DNA of 64,000 nucleotides from Gaeumannomyces sp. JS-464. Taxonomy: Eukaryota; Ascomycota; Sordariomycetes; Magnaporthales; Magnaporthaceae. The translations under genes and the position numbers were made by a program. The stretch is taken from positions 3,844,001-3,908,000 of the forward strand of contig NGZR01000002.1 of NCBI GenBank assembly GCA_002197995.1. Reading direction: 5' to 3'. This document shows, piece by piece, positions 21,414 through 33,956 of the stretch. The notes below the pieces were generated by a model. It made no database searches, was not told the DNA's origin, and was given only the letters and a program-made list of their open reading frames with translations. Each line of letters starts with the position of its first letter. Within the stretch, counting starts at the first letter, position 1.

Positions 21414-23538
21414 ACGTAAATATTGTTTTATAATTTAATTCGTTCGTTTCGTTTGTTTATTTATTTAAAAGTGGTAAGTTGTAAATAAAAAGTGTTTTAC
21501 GTTTAACTTATTCGTAACCTTTTTTTAAAACTTGCTTATAAATAATTTGTTTTTATCCGTAATTAAGCGGTTTAACGGGTTATATTCCGTTTTTACGTGT
21601 TTAATAAAAACGTACGTTAACTTGTAACATCGCTGCTTTTTTATATAATAGGAATAAAGCGTATTTAATAAGCTTATTTATTACTATTAATACATTGTTA
21701 TATTTAGCTTTAATTGTAGGTTTTTAAATTAAAACGGTTTAATAACGAAATTTATAATAACTTTTTACTATATTTCGTCGGGTGTTAATAAAGGTTGTAG
21801 CAATTTACACGGTTTGTGCTTATTAATTTTGTTTTTAACATAATTTTCGCAATTTTTTATTACGTTTTATACCTCGGCTCGAGTTTTTGCGAACTCGTAA
21901 TATTATCGCAACCGTTTTTATATTTTAGTTACGTTTTAATAACCGTATACCGGTTAATTATAAACTTGTTAAAAAAATTTAAGTTTAAACCTTTTTTTAC
22001 CAAACCGTTTTAACGAGTATTTTTTATACTAAAATTAAAAATCCGTTTGGTTTTTTTATTAGCATTATTTGTTTTTTTTAAATACAGCGATTTAGTAGTT
22101 TAATCGTCGGTTTAAAGCATTCGCCGGCCGTTATCGAATTTTTTCCAGTATCGATTTAAATGTTATAGTTTTGCAAAAACTCGTTTTAACGAACTTGTCG
22201 TTTGTTTAAGTTTTTGCTAGTAATAAAATGTGTTAAGTTTTTATAATTTATATACATTATAACCTGGTATTTAGCTTTATAAAAATGTGGTCGCCATTTT
22301 TCGAATGCTTAAATAATTGTTAAAAGTGTTTTAAAATGGATTTAGTAATTTAATATAAATTGGTTTAATTTTTTTTAAAAAAAACGCATAAAAGTGTAAC
22401 CGTTTTTAATTGTTTCGTTATTTAAGTTAGCCGCTGATCGCGTAATTTAACGCGTTAGTTTTAATTTCGAAAGGTTTTTTTAAGTTTAAAAGTATTAATA
22501 TTAGTTTTTTTACCACGGCGTTTTGTAATTGCTTAAAAGCTTTTTATTTTTATCCTTTTTAATAAAACTAGTAGTTATTTTTAATAAAGTTTGTAAATAG
22601 TATAACGATTTTATTATAATTACAAATAAACCGTTTGTAAAAATTTAAAAATTTTAAAAGCTTTTGTACTTTCGTACCGTTTTTAAATATAAACCACTTT
22701 TTAACTTTTTCGACTTTTTTAAAGTTTATATAAATTTGTTTTAATGTAATTATAAACTTTAAAAAAAATAACTTTTTATATGCCATTCGCACTTTTTTTA
22801 ATTTAATAAAAAGTTTCGTATTAAACAGTTTCCGAAGCATTTTATACACGTATTGCTTATTGTTACGAGACAAGATTAAGGTTAATCCACGTGCACTACG
22901 AAGGCAAAAAAGGAACGTTATTATAACTGGGGCTACAACCGTGCGAAGTCCTTATTAAAGAACGACTGCACCGTAACACTTATATTTTTTTATTATTTTC
23001 GAAAAAACTAGGATATCGTTTAAATACGCGAAAACGAAAACGTCGATATATTTACGTAATACATAGTTAATTATTTTTTAAAACGTAGCTAATGCATTAG
23101 TAAAATTAAAAGTTATTATTAAAAATTCGTAACATTTAAACTTTATTTTAAAAGCTATTAACCACTTTTAGCTTTTTTAATTCGTATTAAGTTATAAGCT
23201 TTTCGTAGGTTTAAAACCGTAAAATACATGGTTTTACCGAGCTTATTTCGCAATTCGTCGATAAAAAGCAAAAAATATCGATTTTTAATAATAGCTTTAT
23301 TTAACGGGCGGTAATTAACGCATATTTACTTCGTTCCGTTTTTTTTTTCTTTATAAAATTTTATCTTTTATTAAAAAATTAAAAGGTTTAATATGGTTTT
23401 TTCGCAAGTTTTTTTTAATTGTTTTTTTAACACTTTTTGCTATTAAAAGCTAAATTAATACAGCTTTTAATATTTAAATTATGTTTTTAATTTAAGTTTA
23501 ATTTTAAAATCGAATGGTTTAAATTCGGAAAGCATTAT
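21414..23538 (-). pseudogene. Reverse transcriptase-integrase part of the host chromovirus
   Basis: 22873-22568 (minus) reads the RT C-terminal block with KVEKVKKW and VQKLLKFLNFYKRFI, the gypsy connection before RNase H. About 21620-21420 reads integrase core motifs RLITDKNKLFISKF and, further on, INKRNE (the TNGQTER region). Many stops. The RT is additionally split by a 118-bp insertion at 22861. Together these enzymes would copy and insert the element. Confidence 0.78.
22861..22978. mobile_element. 118-bp LTR-like insertion
   Basis: Ends TGTTACG and CGTAACA form a 7-bp inverted repeat; cttat flanks both sides (22856-22860 and 22979-22983). Far less AT-biased than its surroundings and with no coding capacity. 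It could be a very short solo LTR or a small terminal-repeat element. Confidence 0.8.
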
Positions 23539-24122
23539 TGTTAAAAAAACTAATGTATTTAGCTAAGGTTAAGCGTTTAAACCCTACTTACCTTGCACTA
23601 CATATTTTATACTACCCATTTTACACTGTTAATGTAAAACAATGCAAAAAAACCACTTATAAAGCTTTTAACGCCTATAAAATAGCTTTAAACTTTAATG
23701 TATAAAATAACCTTAAGCTTAACAACGCTTGTTAGCATTTATAAGTTTACTTAATTTAACTTACATTACACTTAATGCATTAACGAGTTAATCCGTACAA
23801 GTTAAATTTAAAAGCTTAACGAGGAGATAGTTTTAATAGCCGTAGGTCGATTTTTAAAATTCCTTATACAAAATAATTTTTCGGAAAATTACTTGCGGCA
23901 TTAAAACCTTCTAAGGCGGAAAACCTGCAAAATCGATATTAGTGGGTATATAAGGGAAACCGATTATTAAAAGTCCCTTTTTAATAATAAAACACATATA
24001 TACATACATTTATTAGTCCCGGGCTTTGCATAGCGCTTATTAGTAACTTGTAAAGCTTAATCCAATTATAACGTAACTTTGTTAATGCTGCGATATGCGC
24101 ATTTTGCTTTATAAATTTAACA
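23539..24122 (+). repeat. 5' LTR of copia B
   Basis: TGTTAAA...TTTAACA, same length as the solo LTR at 2516-3099. Confidence 0.9.
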
Positions 24123-24133
24123 AGTTATAAGCT
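24123..24133 (+). promoter_or_regulatory. Primer-binding site of copia B
   Basis: AGTTATAAGCT directly follows the LTR and equals GGTTATGAGCT after two G-to-A changes, the half tRNA-iMet type also seen in copia A. Confidence 0.6.
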
Positions 24134-27100
24134 CGGTTAATCCAGCATTTAATAAAGCTGCAAAAGCTTATCGAATGCTAAATTAAAGTTTAAAATCGAC
24201 CTTGCGACCGAAGCGGCGAAATGTTTAATTAAGCTTATAAAAGTTTACGTTGCTAAAAGGTTATAAGCGTTTACAACGTGCTATTAAACCTGGAAAGCCA
24301 TTACTACCCGTTATGCATTGCAACGAGTTATTAAAAGCCTTAGGTTAAATCCGGCGTTAATTAAGCCTTATTATTTATTAAAGCTAGGTTTTTACGCAAT
24401 TGGGGCTACACTAAACCACTATCGGCTTTAGGGAGCGGCTTAAGCTAAAAGGTATTAAAACTTTCCAAAACGAATCGCTAAAAGGATTTAATCACTTACT
24501 AGTAAGCGCTAAAAAGCGCTAATACTTTAAAAGGGCTGCAAAAAGGCGAAAAGTTACTTAAAGCCACTGGCTAATGCTATTAAACCCTAGTTTTTAAAGT
24601 TTTATAAGCATTATTAACCCTGGTTTTAACCGCGTTATAAAAACGCGTTATAAGTATATACGAAACTTTAAAAGCTGCGGAGTATTTAAAAGTACTACTT
24701 TTTAAAGCAATCTTTTATAAATGGGAGTAACGTTACGCAAATTGGTATGCAGCTTTATAAAAAATACACCTTGGTTAAATTAGTTTATAACTTATTTTAA
24801 CCTTTTCATTTTTATTGCGCTAAAACCGTTGTTATATTATTTAGTTAAGTTATCGCACCAGTTAATAATTTTTTAGCTTAACTAATAATGCTTTAGTATT
24901 TAAAAAACGCTAATTAATTGCACTTTTAAAACTTTGCCAAAGTACGAGCAAATCTCCGTCGAAATAAATCTTAAACCTCGTTAACTTAAGTTAGTTAATC
25001 TATTAAAGCAATTGTTAAATTAAAATTGCAATAAGTATTTAATAGTACTAAAGCAAATATATAAAATAACCTAAACGACGGCACTAGCTAAACCAATGCC
25101 GCCGTAAGTAATAACGAAAGGGAAGTAACCTAAATTAAACATTTTACAACGCAAGTTAAAGCGTAAGCTATTAAAATAGGCGAAATAATTAAGCTAATAA
25201 AAGAAATACGAAAGCAAAATTAAAAACTACTAGCTATTATCGAAAAGTTTAAACAAAAAATGGAAAAGGCAACGGGGGATTTAAGTATTTATAAGCTTTT
25301 TGAATTAATAGTGGAACTAATCAATTTGGTTATTAGCTTTAACATTGCTAATAAAAGCGGTGCATAACGCTTAAATTAATCCACTAGCGAAAAAGATAGG
25401 AAGTTTTCAGCTTTTAAGCTTATCTTTCCATTACAAGCTAAACCAAATCCTTTTAATTTTACAGCTGCGCTTATACTTTTACTAACTTTATAATAAAAAA
25501 GCTGTTTAAAAAGGTTTATGTTTTTCCAAAAACTTCCAAGCTACGAAAAGCTTTTAATTACGCAAAGTGGAAGCATACGCTATCCTTATAATTTACTGCA
25601 ATAGGATTAGCTAAATTTATGGAAAACCTTACGTTAGCTTTAAACGTATCCATTAAAATTAAGCTTTAATATTGTTGTTTTTAAAAGACAATTGTAATAA
25701 GAAAACGCTTTACACTATTACGTGGGAAACGAGTTTAACCGCAGCGTTTATAGCATTACGAGATAGTTACTCCTTAACGTTTAAAATTTAGCGGGATGCT
25801 TTATATAAAAAGTTTTACTTTTTAAACTTTACTAAGTTTAAAAGCTTTATAAGTATATTTAACTTAATTTTTAACTCGTTGCTAATTAAGCTCCGAAATA
25901 GCTTAATGCATTTAAATGCTATTAATATTAAAAATTAATACCTAAAAGCTTTAAAAAAGGCATTTTTTTAATAGGCTAAACGGTTTCGAAGCATTATTCG
26001 CAACGCTATTACGTTAAGTTAATTTACCGAAAGCATTAACTTGCAATATTTAATGGCCGATTTGCTTGTTAAAACAAACAACCTTATTTTTACAAAGTGT
26101 AAATAGGCTGCTAGTTATAAAGCTTAGGTGCAAAAAAAACCATTAAATACAAAAAGTGCTAAATTTAAAAGCAAAAAAAGGAAAAAGATAAAACCGTTAA
26201 AAGGAAAAGCAAAAAGGCTAAATTTAAACCTAAAAGTTAAAAAGGCTTTTTTGGATTTAATAAATTTAAAAAAAGAGTAAAAACGGTACCAAATTTTCCG
26301 AAAACAAAAAAACTTTTTTTGCAGCATTAAATTATAGCTTGTTTTTAAGCTTTTTTAATGCATTTACAACCTATAATAAGGGTTCGATATCGGGCAGCGC
26401 TATTAGCGATGCAATAGATTTAAAATTACTAAACTTATTTAGTAATTCGTCGGATTTTAATTTTAATTTTAAATTCGACTTAAAAGGTTTAACCACTTTT
26501 AATTTACCGGTAAAAGTGCATTGCATTTGCTGTAAACATATTAATAGCAAAAGCAAACACGTTAAAAAGCAAAACATTAATAACTTCGTATTATACGATA
26601 CCAGTAGTACTAAATACATTTTTAACTTTAAAAAGCATTTTACTAAGCTTAGTAAAAATATTAAAATAGTAATAAAAACGGGTGGCGGCCCCGTAATTTT
26701 TAAAAGCATAGGAATTGTTAAATTAGCAGTTTAACGTTTTAATAAACCCAATGATTTCGAAATTGTAACTTTTAAAAAGGTGTTATATATTCCCGAGTTT
26801 AATACCAATATTATTAGCGGTTTACGTTACTACCAATTAGGCGGAGTTTTTATTAAATAAAGCTTGTACAACTTTTAAAAGAAGTGCTAAAACGTTTTAA
26901 ATGTAGCTAAACATAGCTTTTTTTTAACGTTAAAAGATATTTTCTCCCTAATAAAAAATCTTACTATAGTACCAGTTTTAATTAAGCATTACAAAAGGCG
27001 AATCGCTAAGTAATTATTAAATTAAACAATATTCCGCTTAAAAATAAAAAGAAATACACTCGCTTTAATTTTAATTTAAAAAAATTGGATTAAGCGAACG

Positions 27101-27594
27101 AGTTACTTCGTACTAAAGGTAAAACTACCTTAAGTTACAAGAAAAAACTGGCTTTAAAAGCTACTAAGCTTAAGTTTAATGCAAAAAGCCCTAAAAACTC
27201 CCGTGTAGTTAAGCCTTATAAACTTGGCAAGCTATTAAATAAGTTTATTAAAAAGCTTATATTAAAAAACATTACTTTACTAAAATAAAAAACTTTTTAT
27301 GCAAAAAATCCGTTGCCAAAGTTTTTTAAATTAGGTAAAGTACAAACGGCTTTTTTTATTAATATTGCTTTTAAAAGCTTCCAAAAGTTAGCCGACGAAT
27401 AAATTAGCCCTAAAAGTAATATAGTAAAAAGGTGTAATAAAAAACTAGCCTTAAAAGCGTTGCTTTAACATCGACGATTAAAGCATTTGGGGTTAGCTTT
27501 GTTAAATAAACCCGCTAAAATAACTGCTAGTTTTTTTAACTTTAATAAAGTTTAAAAGCTGCAATGCGTAATATGTGCTAAAACTATAACGGTG
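24134..27594 (+). pseudogene. gag, protease and integrase start of copia B
   Basis: An open stretch at 26339-26734 holds the protease: VLYDTSSTKYIFN is the family's D-T-G-A motif with Gly changed to Ser (G to A), followed by IKTGGGPV; VLYIPEFNTNIISGL near 26790 is the conserved strand after it. The zinc-knuckle-like KVHCICCKH lies ahead of it. At 27470-27590 is the HHCC zinc region that opens integrase (RRLKHLGL ... CVICAK). The chromovirus entered right after this zinc region. Gag (about 24150-26200) is only recognised by position. Confidence 0.75.
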
Positions 27595-28002
27595 TATTAC
27601 GACCAGCATGTAAGCCTAAAATAATAGGACGGGAGGGGGCCTTAAGTGGTACCCCCGCCTTATAGCAAAACACGTAAAGTTACGTGATTTAAACGGGATT
27701 TGTGGATTTATAATAAAGCAATAAATTTAAACGGAATTTATGGATTTGTAATAAAGCCACAAATCCAAAAAAACCACTAGGAAAAACAAGTGTGTATATA
27801 AAAAATGGATTTCTTATTATTTTTGGTAGTTTTAATTAAAACCTCGGCATTAATTAACTTAAGTTAGCTTTTAAGCATTTTTAAGGTAAATAATCGGATC
27901 GTTTTTTTAAGTTACGTATTTCCTTATTTATAAGCACTAATAATATTATCCTTTTTCACTTTCGAAATGCTTTACTTTAAAAGCAAACCCCCGATTATAA
28001 CA
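27595..28002 (+). repeat. 5' LTR of the chromovirus
   Basis: 408 bp; TATTACGACCAGC at the start, GATTATAACA at the end; a TATA-like gtgtatataaa lies near 27790. Confidence 0.92.
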
Positions 28003-30440
28003 TTTTAATTAATTTTATTTAGTACTTCGTTAAAAAAAGGACAGTGCAATTATAGCAAATAGCAGTAAAAAGTTTAAAAAGGAAAAACCACGGTTTTTAC
28101 CTTTAACGGTGTTAAATACGACCTTAACGAAGCCGTTAATACGGCTAGCCTTTTTAAACTTATAGTGAACGAAATCGCCAAAAGCTAAGCCGAGGTAAAG
28201 CAATTCGCTATAAAGTTTTTATTTTTTAAAACGCTTATCGCAATCCAAACGTATAAATTCCCGTCCCCGAATTTTTACGAAAAAAAAACGGTAAGTTTAA
28301 AACGTTTTTCACCGAATGTAAAAGCTATTTTAAATTTTACGAATAACAATTCGTAAGCGAAAAACAAAAGGTTATTTATATTACTACCAAATTAAATGGC
28401 AAAATGAAAATGTGGCTTTAACCGATTTAAAACGATTATTTTAAAAAATATAAAAATAGCTAAAAAGCTATTAAAATTATTTTCGTTAGCTTTAAAACCT
28501 TCGGGGAAAAAGTCGGAAAAGTGTTCGGAATAATCGACGAAACCCGAATTGCCGAAAGAAATTTATTAGCTTTTAAATAGCAAAAGTTTGCAGCTAAATA
28601 CGCAGCGAACTTTTAATGGATTAGTATTAAGTTTAGCTAAAGCGATACTACGTTAATATTGCACTTTTATAACAGATTACGCGAAAACGTAAAAAACGAA
28701 CTCGTAAAGCAAAATCGCCCGGAATTTTTTACGGATTACGTTAAAAACGCGGTTCGCATTAACGATAAATTATACGAATAAAAAAAAAAAAGGATATGGT
28801 TTTAAAAATATAGCATAAAGTAATAAAGCTAACCAGAAAAAGGTAAATAGCAACCTATTACGGTTTACGAAACGCATTTAAGCTTTATAAACTTTAGTAC
28901 GAAAGCCGCTTACTAGTAATAAAAGCAGTAGAAAAAACAAAAGCAAAACCCGAAAAACGGGAAGTGTTTTAAATGCGGCCAAACCGGTTATATTAAAGCT
29001 AATTACTTTTAATAGGATAATAACCGCTAGGTAATTAACCTTTAACGAACGTAAAAAAGCCCGATATAAAAAGGATTATGCTTTAAAATAACGTTTAGCT
29101 AAACGAATTACTACGACGAAACGTGCAATATGTACTAATCCGATAAAAAGGCTACCAAATGGTATTTTCGAAAACCTTAAAACATTTCCATGCTTAAAAC
29201 TACGAGGCTCGAATATAATAGTAAAAGAGAGTAGTACGTCGCTTTCGGAATTACGGGTTTAAAAGAAAAAAACGACGCCGTTTTTTGTAAGATTTAAAAA
29301 AAAAGCGATTTTAAAAAGTGGTTCGAAAGAAGGAAAAGCTCGAAATAAGCTTTTAAGCTAAACACACCTTTTTTAAAAATTGAAAAATTCCGATACCAAC
29401 GTTAAAATGGACTAAAACGGTTAAACTTTCGAAATAGCCGAGTTTTAAAAACGAGCAAAAGGTTTAAACGGCGAAACCTTTATACTTATAGTTTGTAAAA
29501 GCTAGGTAAATTGGAAAAACTAGCGCGTTTTTACGCTTTTTAATATTTTAAAGTGTTTTTAAAACGTTAAGGTTTTAAAACACCCAAATAGCCCGTTATG
29601 CCACGCTACCCCGGGGACGGAAATAACGGCTAATTTTTATCGTAATTTAACGATTAATAAAAAGTTAAGTACGTTAATTACCAGTTCGACGATGCAAGCG
29701 AGTAAAAAAAGGCTGCGCTAATTCCCGAGGACCATTTTAGCGTTAATTTAAAACATTTTAAACATTTGCATTTGTTTTAAGCAAAATGCATTTATAAAAA
29801 GTGCAAATTCCACTTACAATTTAAGCTTAAACATAATTTCTTTTTACGAAAATTAAAAAACGAGCTTAAAGTTAAACCCCGGTTAGCATTTTAATTGCCA
29901 CGGTAAAAACTAACCTAAATCGGTAAATTTACCGCAGTTTTTAAACTTAACGAACTGCACTCGATGCTATACGTTACCAAAACGTTTAATTAAAAAAAAT
30001 GCGAAATTACGAAATGTAAAAAGCATATCGCATAAAAAGCGAAAACTTAACATTAAAAAATTACGCAAACGTACGTTTCGTTTAACCTAAATAGGGGTAC
30101 GAACGTACGGTACTCGTTTTTTTTACTAAAAAACTAAACGAACCACCCGAAGGAAAAGCACGAAATGGAAAATAAAAAAAACCGATAAAAATTTTCGCGA
30201 TAGTAAAATCGAATTAACTGTATAACTTATTAACGTTTTAAATAAAATACTAAAAGAAAAAGGTTAAAATAATAATCGATTACGAAGTATAAAGCGATTA
30301 CGTATCGCTATAAGCGGTTAAACGGTATAAAAATTTTACAAAACGGAAATACCAACCGTATTAATTAAAAACGGTCGAAAAAATACCTATCGCTTATAAT
30401 AAAAAATAAATTAACTAAAAAACATAACCAGTAATATTAC
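28003..30440 (+). pseudogene. gag-protease part of the chromovirus
   Basis: A CCHC knuckle at about 28970-29015 reads CFKCGQTGYIKANCF after one silent repair by eye of a C-to-T change (His to Tyr visible). The region about 29600-30430 corresponds to protease and linker and is riddled with stops. The reading is interrupted at 30441 by the MULE element. Confidence 0.72.
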
Positions 30441-30999
30441 AGCCTTAGTGCGCGGTGTTTTGGTGTCCTTTTCGTAATAGTGTGGGTTTTTATGCGGGGT
30501 TTGCTAAAGTTAATTAGTATTTTGTAAAAAATTGTTTTATTATTTTCGTAATTTGCAAAACATTATTATATAATAGTTTAGTTTTCGCAATGGTTAAATA
30601 GGACCGCATTTAATCGCAATTGCGCGATGCATATATCTTTATATAAATTGCAACATAATTAAATGTAATCGGCATGTTGCAGCTTTGCATAACCTTTTAA
30701 GTTGCTTTTTAAAGTCGGTCGTTTAAACATTTCTTTTTATTATTGCATTAATATTTTACGCGATATTATTATTTATTTATTTATTTAAACGCGATACGCT
30801 CATTCGATTAAACGTGGATTTTCCCGTTATTATCGCGTTTTTATTAAGTTAACCGTTTTCTTTTTTGCTTATAAAAAGGGGTGCTTTACTTGCCACGAGT
30901 TGCAAAATTACCCTTTTTTTCGATATATTTACGATTCCGTTATAAGTAACCCACTCGGTATCGTCGCTTTTACTTTAATCGCTTTTTATACGGCACCGT

Positions 31000-33700
31000 C
31001 CGTTTTTTAGCTCGATTTTTTCGTCGGCGTCGCTGGCGCTATTAAATATAATCGCCGTCCATTGTATCCTTTTTTATCGCTCCGGCACTTTTTCGACCAG
31101 CCGCACTTTCGTTTTGGTGCTACTTCCACTTTTTCTCGATATTCGGTGCACTATTCCCACTTTCCACCTTTACTACCGCCATTATGGTTTCCGGCTTTCG
31201 GGGAGGCTACCGGCGCCATTTCCGCAGCAATCGAAGTTTTAACCGCTTTGCGTCGGTAATAAAGCAGGTTTTTAATATTAAGCGCCATTTTATTGGCATT
31301 TTGGTTAATAGGAATTTCGGAGCTAGTCCGGTATAAAATGCGTGCCAGTATTTCTAATTCCGGTTTTTTCTTTCCCGGTATTAAGTTTTGCCGCGGTATT
31401 AATCGCGGACTTAACGTAAATACGGTGGTGCATAAAAGCATTAAGTTTAATATGTCCATTTGTGTTTTACGGTTTTGCAATATGCGCATTATTACTTATC
31501 GCCTTTTTACGAATATCTTTGCTAATATGTAGTATTATGGTAATCCTTTTAACGATATGCGAAATGTCGCACTTTTTTTAGCTAGTGGGGGTGGTAAATT
31601 TGGTAAGCTAGATTTACTAGAAACCGATAATCCTTATAATGCCTGTTAATATTTCGTTAAGTGTGGGGACATTTTTTCCTTTTTTAATACTCGTTCGATT
31701 TTTTTTCGGTTTATCGATTCGCAACGTCGGTTACGCGTTTTGTTAAATTAGGTTTAACATTTTAATATGCGGGGTTTTTTTCAATTTCGTTTTATTTCAG
31801 TTTAGGTTTTTTTAACTTAAAAAGTTAAGTATTTTGGTATAAAATTAAACGGTTTTTACCACCGTATGCTATCGGAGTTTTAATCGAATATTATTTTTTT
31901 TATATTGTTTTATGTTCCGTTTTTTACGGTTAAAAGGAAGTTAATTGTTACCGTTCGTCCTAATATAAATGTGGATAACGACTTTCGTTTTTTTAAAGCA
32001 AACTTTTCTTTTCGGCCGAATTTTTCAACTTTTAAAGCGTTTATTATCATTTTAAATGCGAATTAGCGTCCGTTGCCTGCATTAAAAGTGCAAAACATTA
32101 GTTTTACTTTGTATTAGCAATAACCAAAGCAAATTAATTAATTATAAAAAGCTATCATTTTCCTCGTTTAATTGTTTTATAAACGCTTTTAATACTTTTA
32201 CTTTTAAATTTAATGTGCCATATGGCTTTGCTTTTACGAACAATGGTTTATGCATTTGCATAAATACATAATTTCCGTTTAGCTATTTAGCGTCCACCTT
32301 ATTATACCCACGTGGGTTTTCGTTTGCTAAATAAATGCAAAGTAACTTTTAGCTTTCGAAATACACCTTTTTAAAGTACTTGTTTATTACTAAAAAATTG
32401 CTTTAGCATTTTAGCATTTGCCTATAATGCTTAAGCATATCTTTATCGTTTAATAGCACGTTATCGATTACCAAATATTTTTTTAATTTTATTAAGCAGC
32501 GAAGCATTTTAATAGCCGCTTATATAGTTATGTAAGCCTAAGCTTTTAGCCTATACTATTTTAAACAATTTTATTACACCGTATAAACATAGTAATTTAG
32601 GTCGTTCTATTAGTAAAAGATAAAATTAGCCACGTGTATAAAAGGTTCGGCGAGGGGCCCCCCGAGGGCTTTTTTAAAATGGGGGGTTTAAGCCGTAAAC
32701 CAAACCCAGTAAAACACCACGAAAAATTGCTAAAAATTAAGTCTTTACCTTTTAGGGGGTTCCGAAACGAGGAACGAGCGGAGGGGGGGTTATAGCGTAC
32801 CTTGTTTTTCTCGTAAGTTTTTTTACATCCATTTAGTAATTTCCATTAGGAAGTTTTACACGCCGTTTAACATTAAACTAATATAGGAGGAGTAGCATAC
32901 GAAATATGTTATCGGCGTAAGCTTTTACACTTAAGTAATGCAAAATCAATTTACGGGGGGCTTTTTCGCGGAATCGGGAAAAAAAATCCGTGCGATCGGA
33001 TATTTTCACAGCCGTAAACCAAAAGTTTGCTTTAAAATTTTTGCGCAGCTTTTTTAGCTTAATTATTACAGCGCTAATATATTTTAATTAACCTTTTTGT
33101 TAATCCACATAATTAACGCGTGCACCGGGATAAACTTTACACCTCGTAAAGCAACAGGCCCAAAGCTCGTGCGCTTTCACGAGCATATAAAAGGGGATTT
33201 TCCAATCCCCTTCTTGTAACTAAATTCCTTCCCAAAATATGCATTACTATAAACACCAGTTCCAAATTTATAAATCTTTATTTTTTTTCCTTTTAGGAGA
33301 TTTCCGTGCTTACAGGAGTACCACTCCTACTAACACTTTCCGCTTATAAAGGTATTTTTAAACAGCTAACGGCTGCTTAATACGCCCGATGTTCGGGTGG
33401 AACCGCCTAATATCGAAATGCTTAGGGTTTTAATATTTTTTTTTATCCTAGTTGCCGATAACGTGGTAATGCGGGGTGCCGTTTTTATAGCGTTTTCGGA
33501 TTGCGTAATAATCGAAAAAGCCGAACTTTTTATCCTTTAAATCAGCTCCTCGGGTTCGAAAGTGCACTTCGGGTACGTTAGGAAAACGGATTTAAATGCA
33601 AATTGGAATGGTATATTACCGATGCAAAAATCGACGACTTGCAAGTGGTTTAACTGTTGGCTTAGTTGTTGGTGCTTCGTTTTACATAAGCGAGTTAATA
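31000..33700 (-). pseudogene. MULE transposase, heavily decayed
   Basis: Near 33540-33400 the minus strand reads KFGFFDYYAIRKRYKNGTPH then YHVIG, matching the FAR1-like N-terminal DNA-binding region of fungal MULE transposases. A 238-bp solo LTR then interrupts it. Further downstream (32640-31150) the same strand holds open pieces, one at 31489-31151, but I could not place the DDE residues. Stops are frequent. Identification rests on the N-terminal block together with the 9-bp target duplication and inverted ends. Confidence 0.6.
33098..33335 (+). mobile_element. Solo LTR, 235-bp family, second copy
   Basis: TGTTAATCC to CTAACA, flanked by ctttt and ctttc (one C-to-T). Same family as 6485-6719. 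It is the innermost insertion of the nest: LTR in MULE in chromovirus in copia B in chromovirus. Confidence 0.87.
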
Positions 33701-33956
33701 GGTTAATTTACTAATAGTGGAATAGTGGAAAAAACGTTGGATTTAGCGTTTTCGTGTGATAGCGTTAATTTAACGTAACGACGGTAAAAGTGGGAAAGAA
33801 AAAAAGGAAAAACGAAGCCCCGAAAATTTAAAAAAGGGAATTTATAATTATTGCTTCCTTTGCTACTTAAAACATTATTGGGAAATTAGGACGCGGTGTT
33901 TTATTTTTTTATGCTTTTTTCACACCGCGCGAACACCAAGGCTAATTTAATATTAC

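Larger units (their letters stand above)
30441..33947 (-). mobile_element. MULE (Hop-like) DNA transposon nested in the chromovirus
   Basis: The 9-bp duplication taatattac flanks both sides (30432-30440, 33948-33956). Ends are inverted: AGCCTTAGTG...CGCGGTGT at the left and, in reverse complement, AGCCTTGGTG...CGCGGTGT at the right. Without the solo LTR inside, the element is about 3.26 kb, close to the size of known fungal Hop elements. The transposase runs on the minus strand. Confidence 0.78.
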
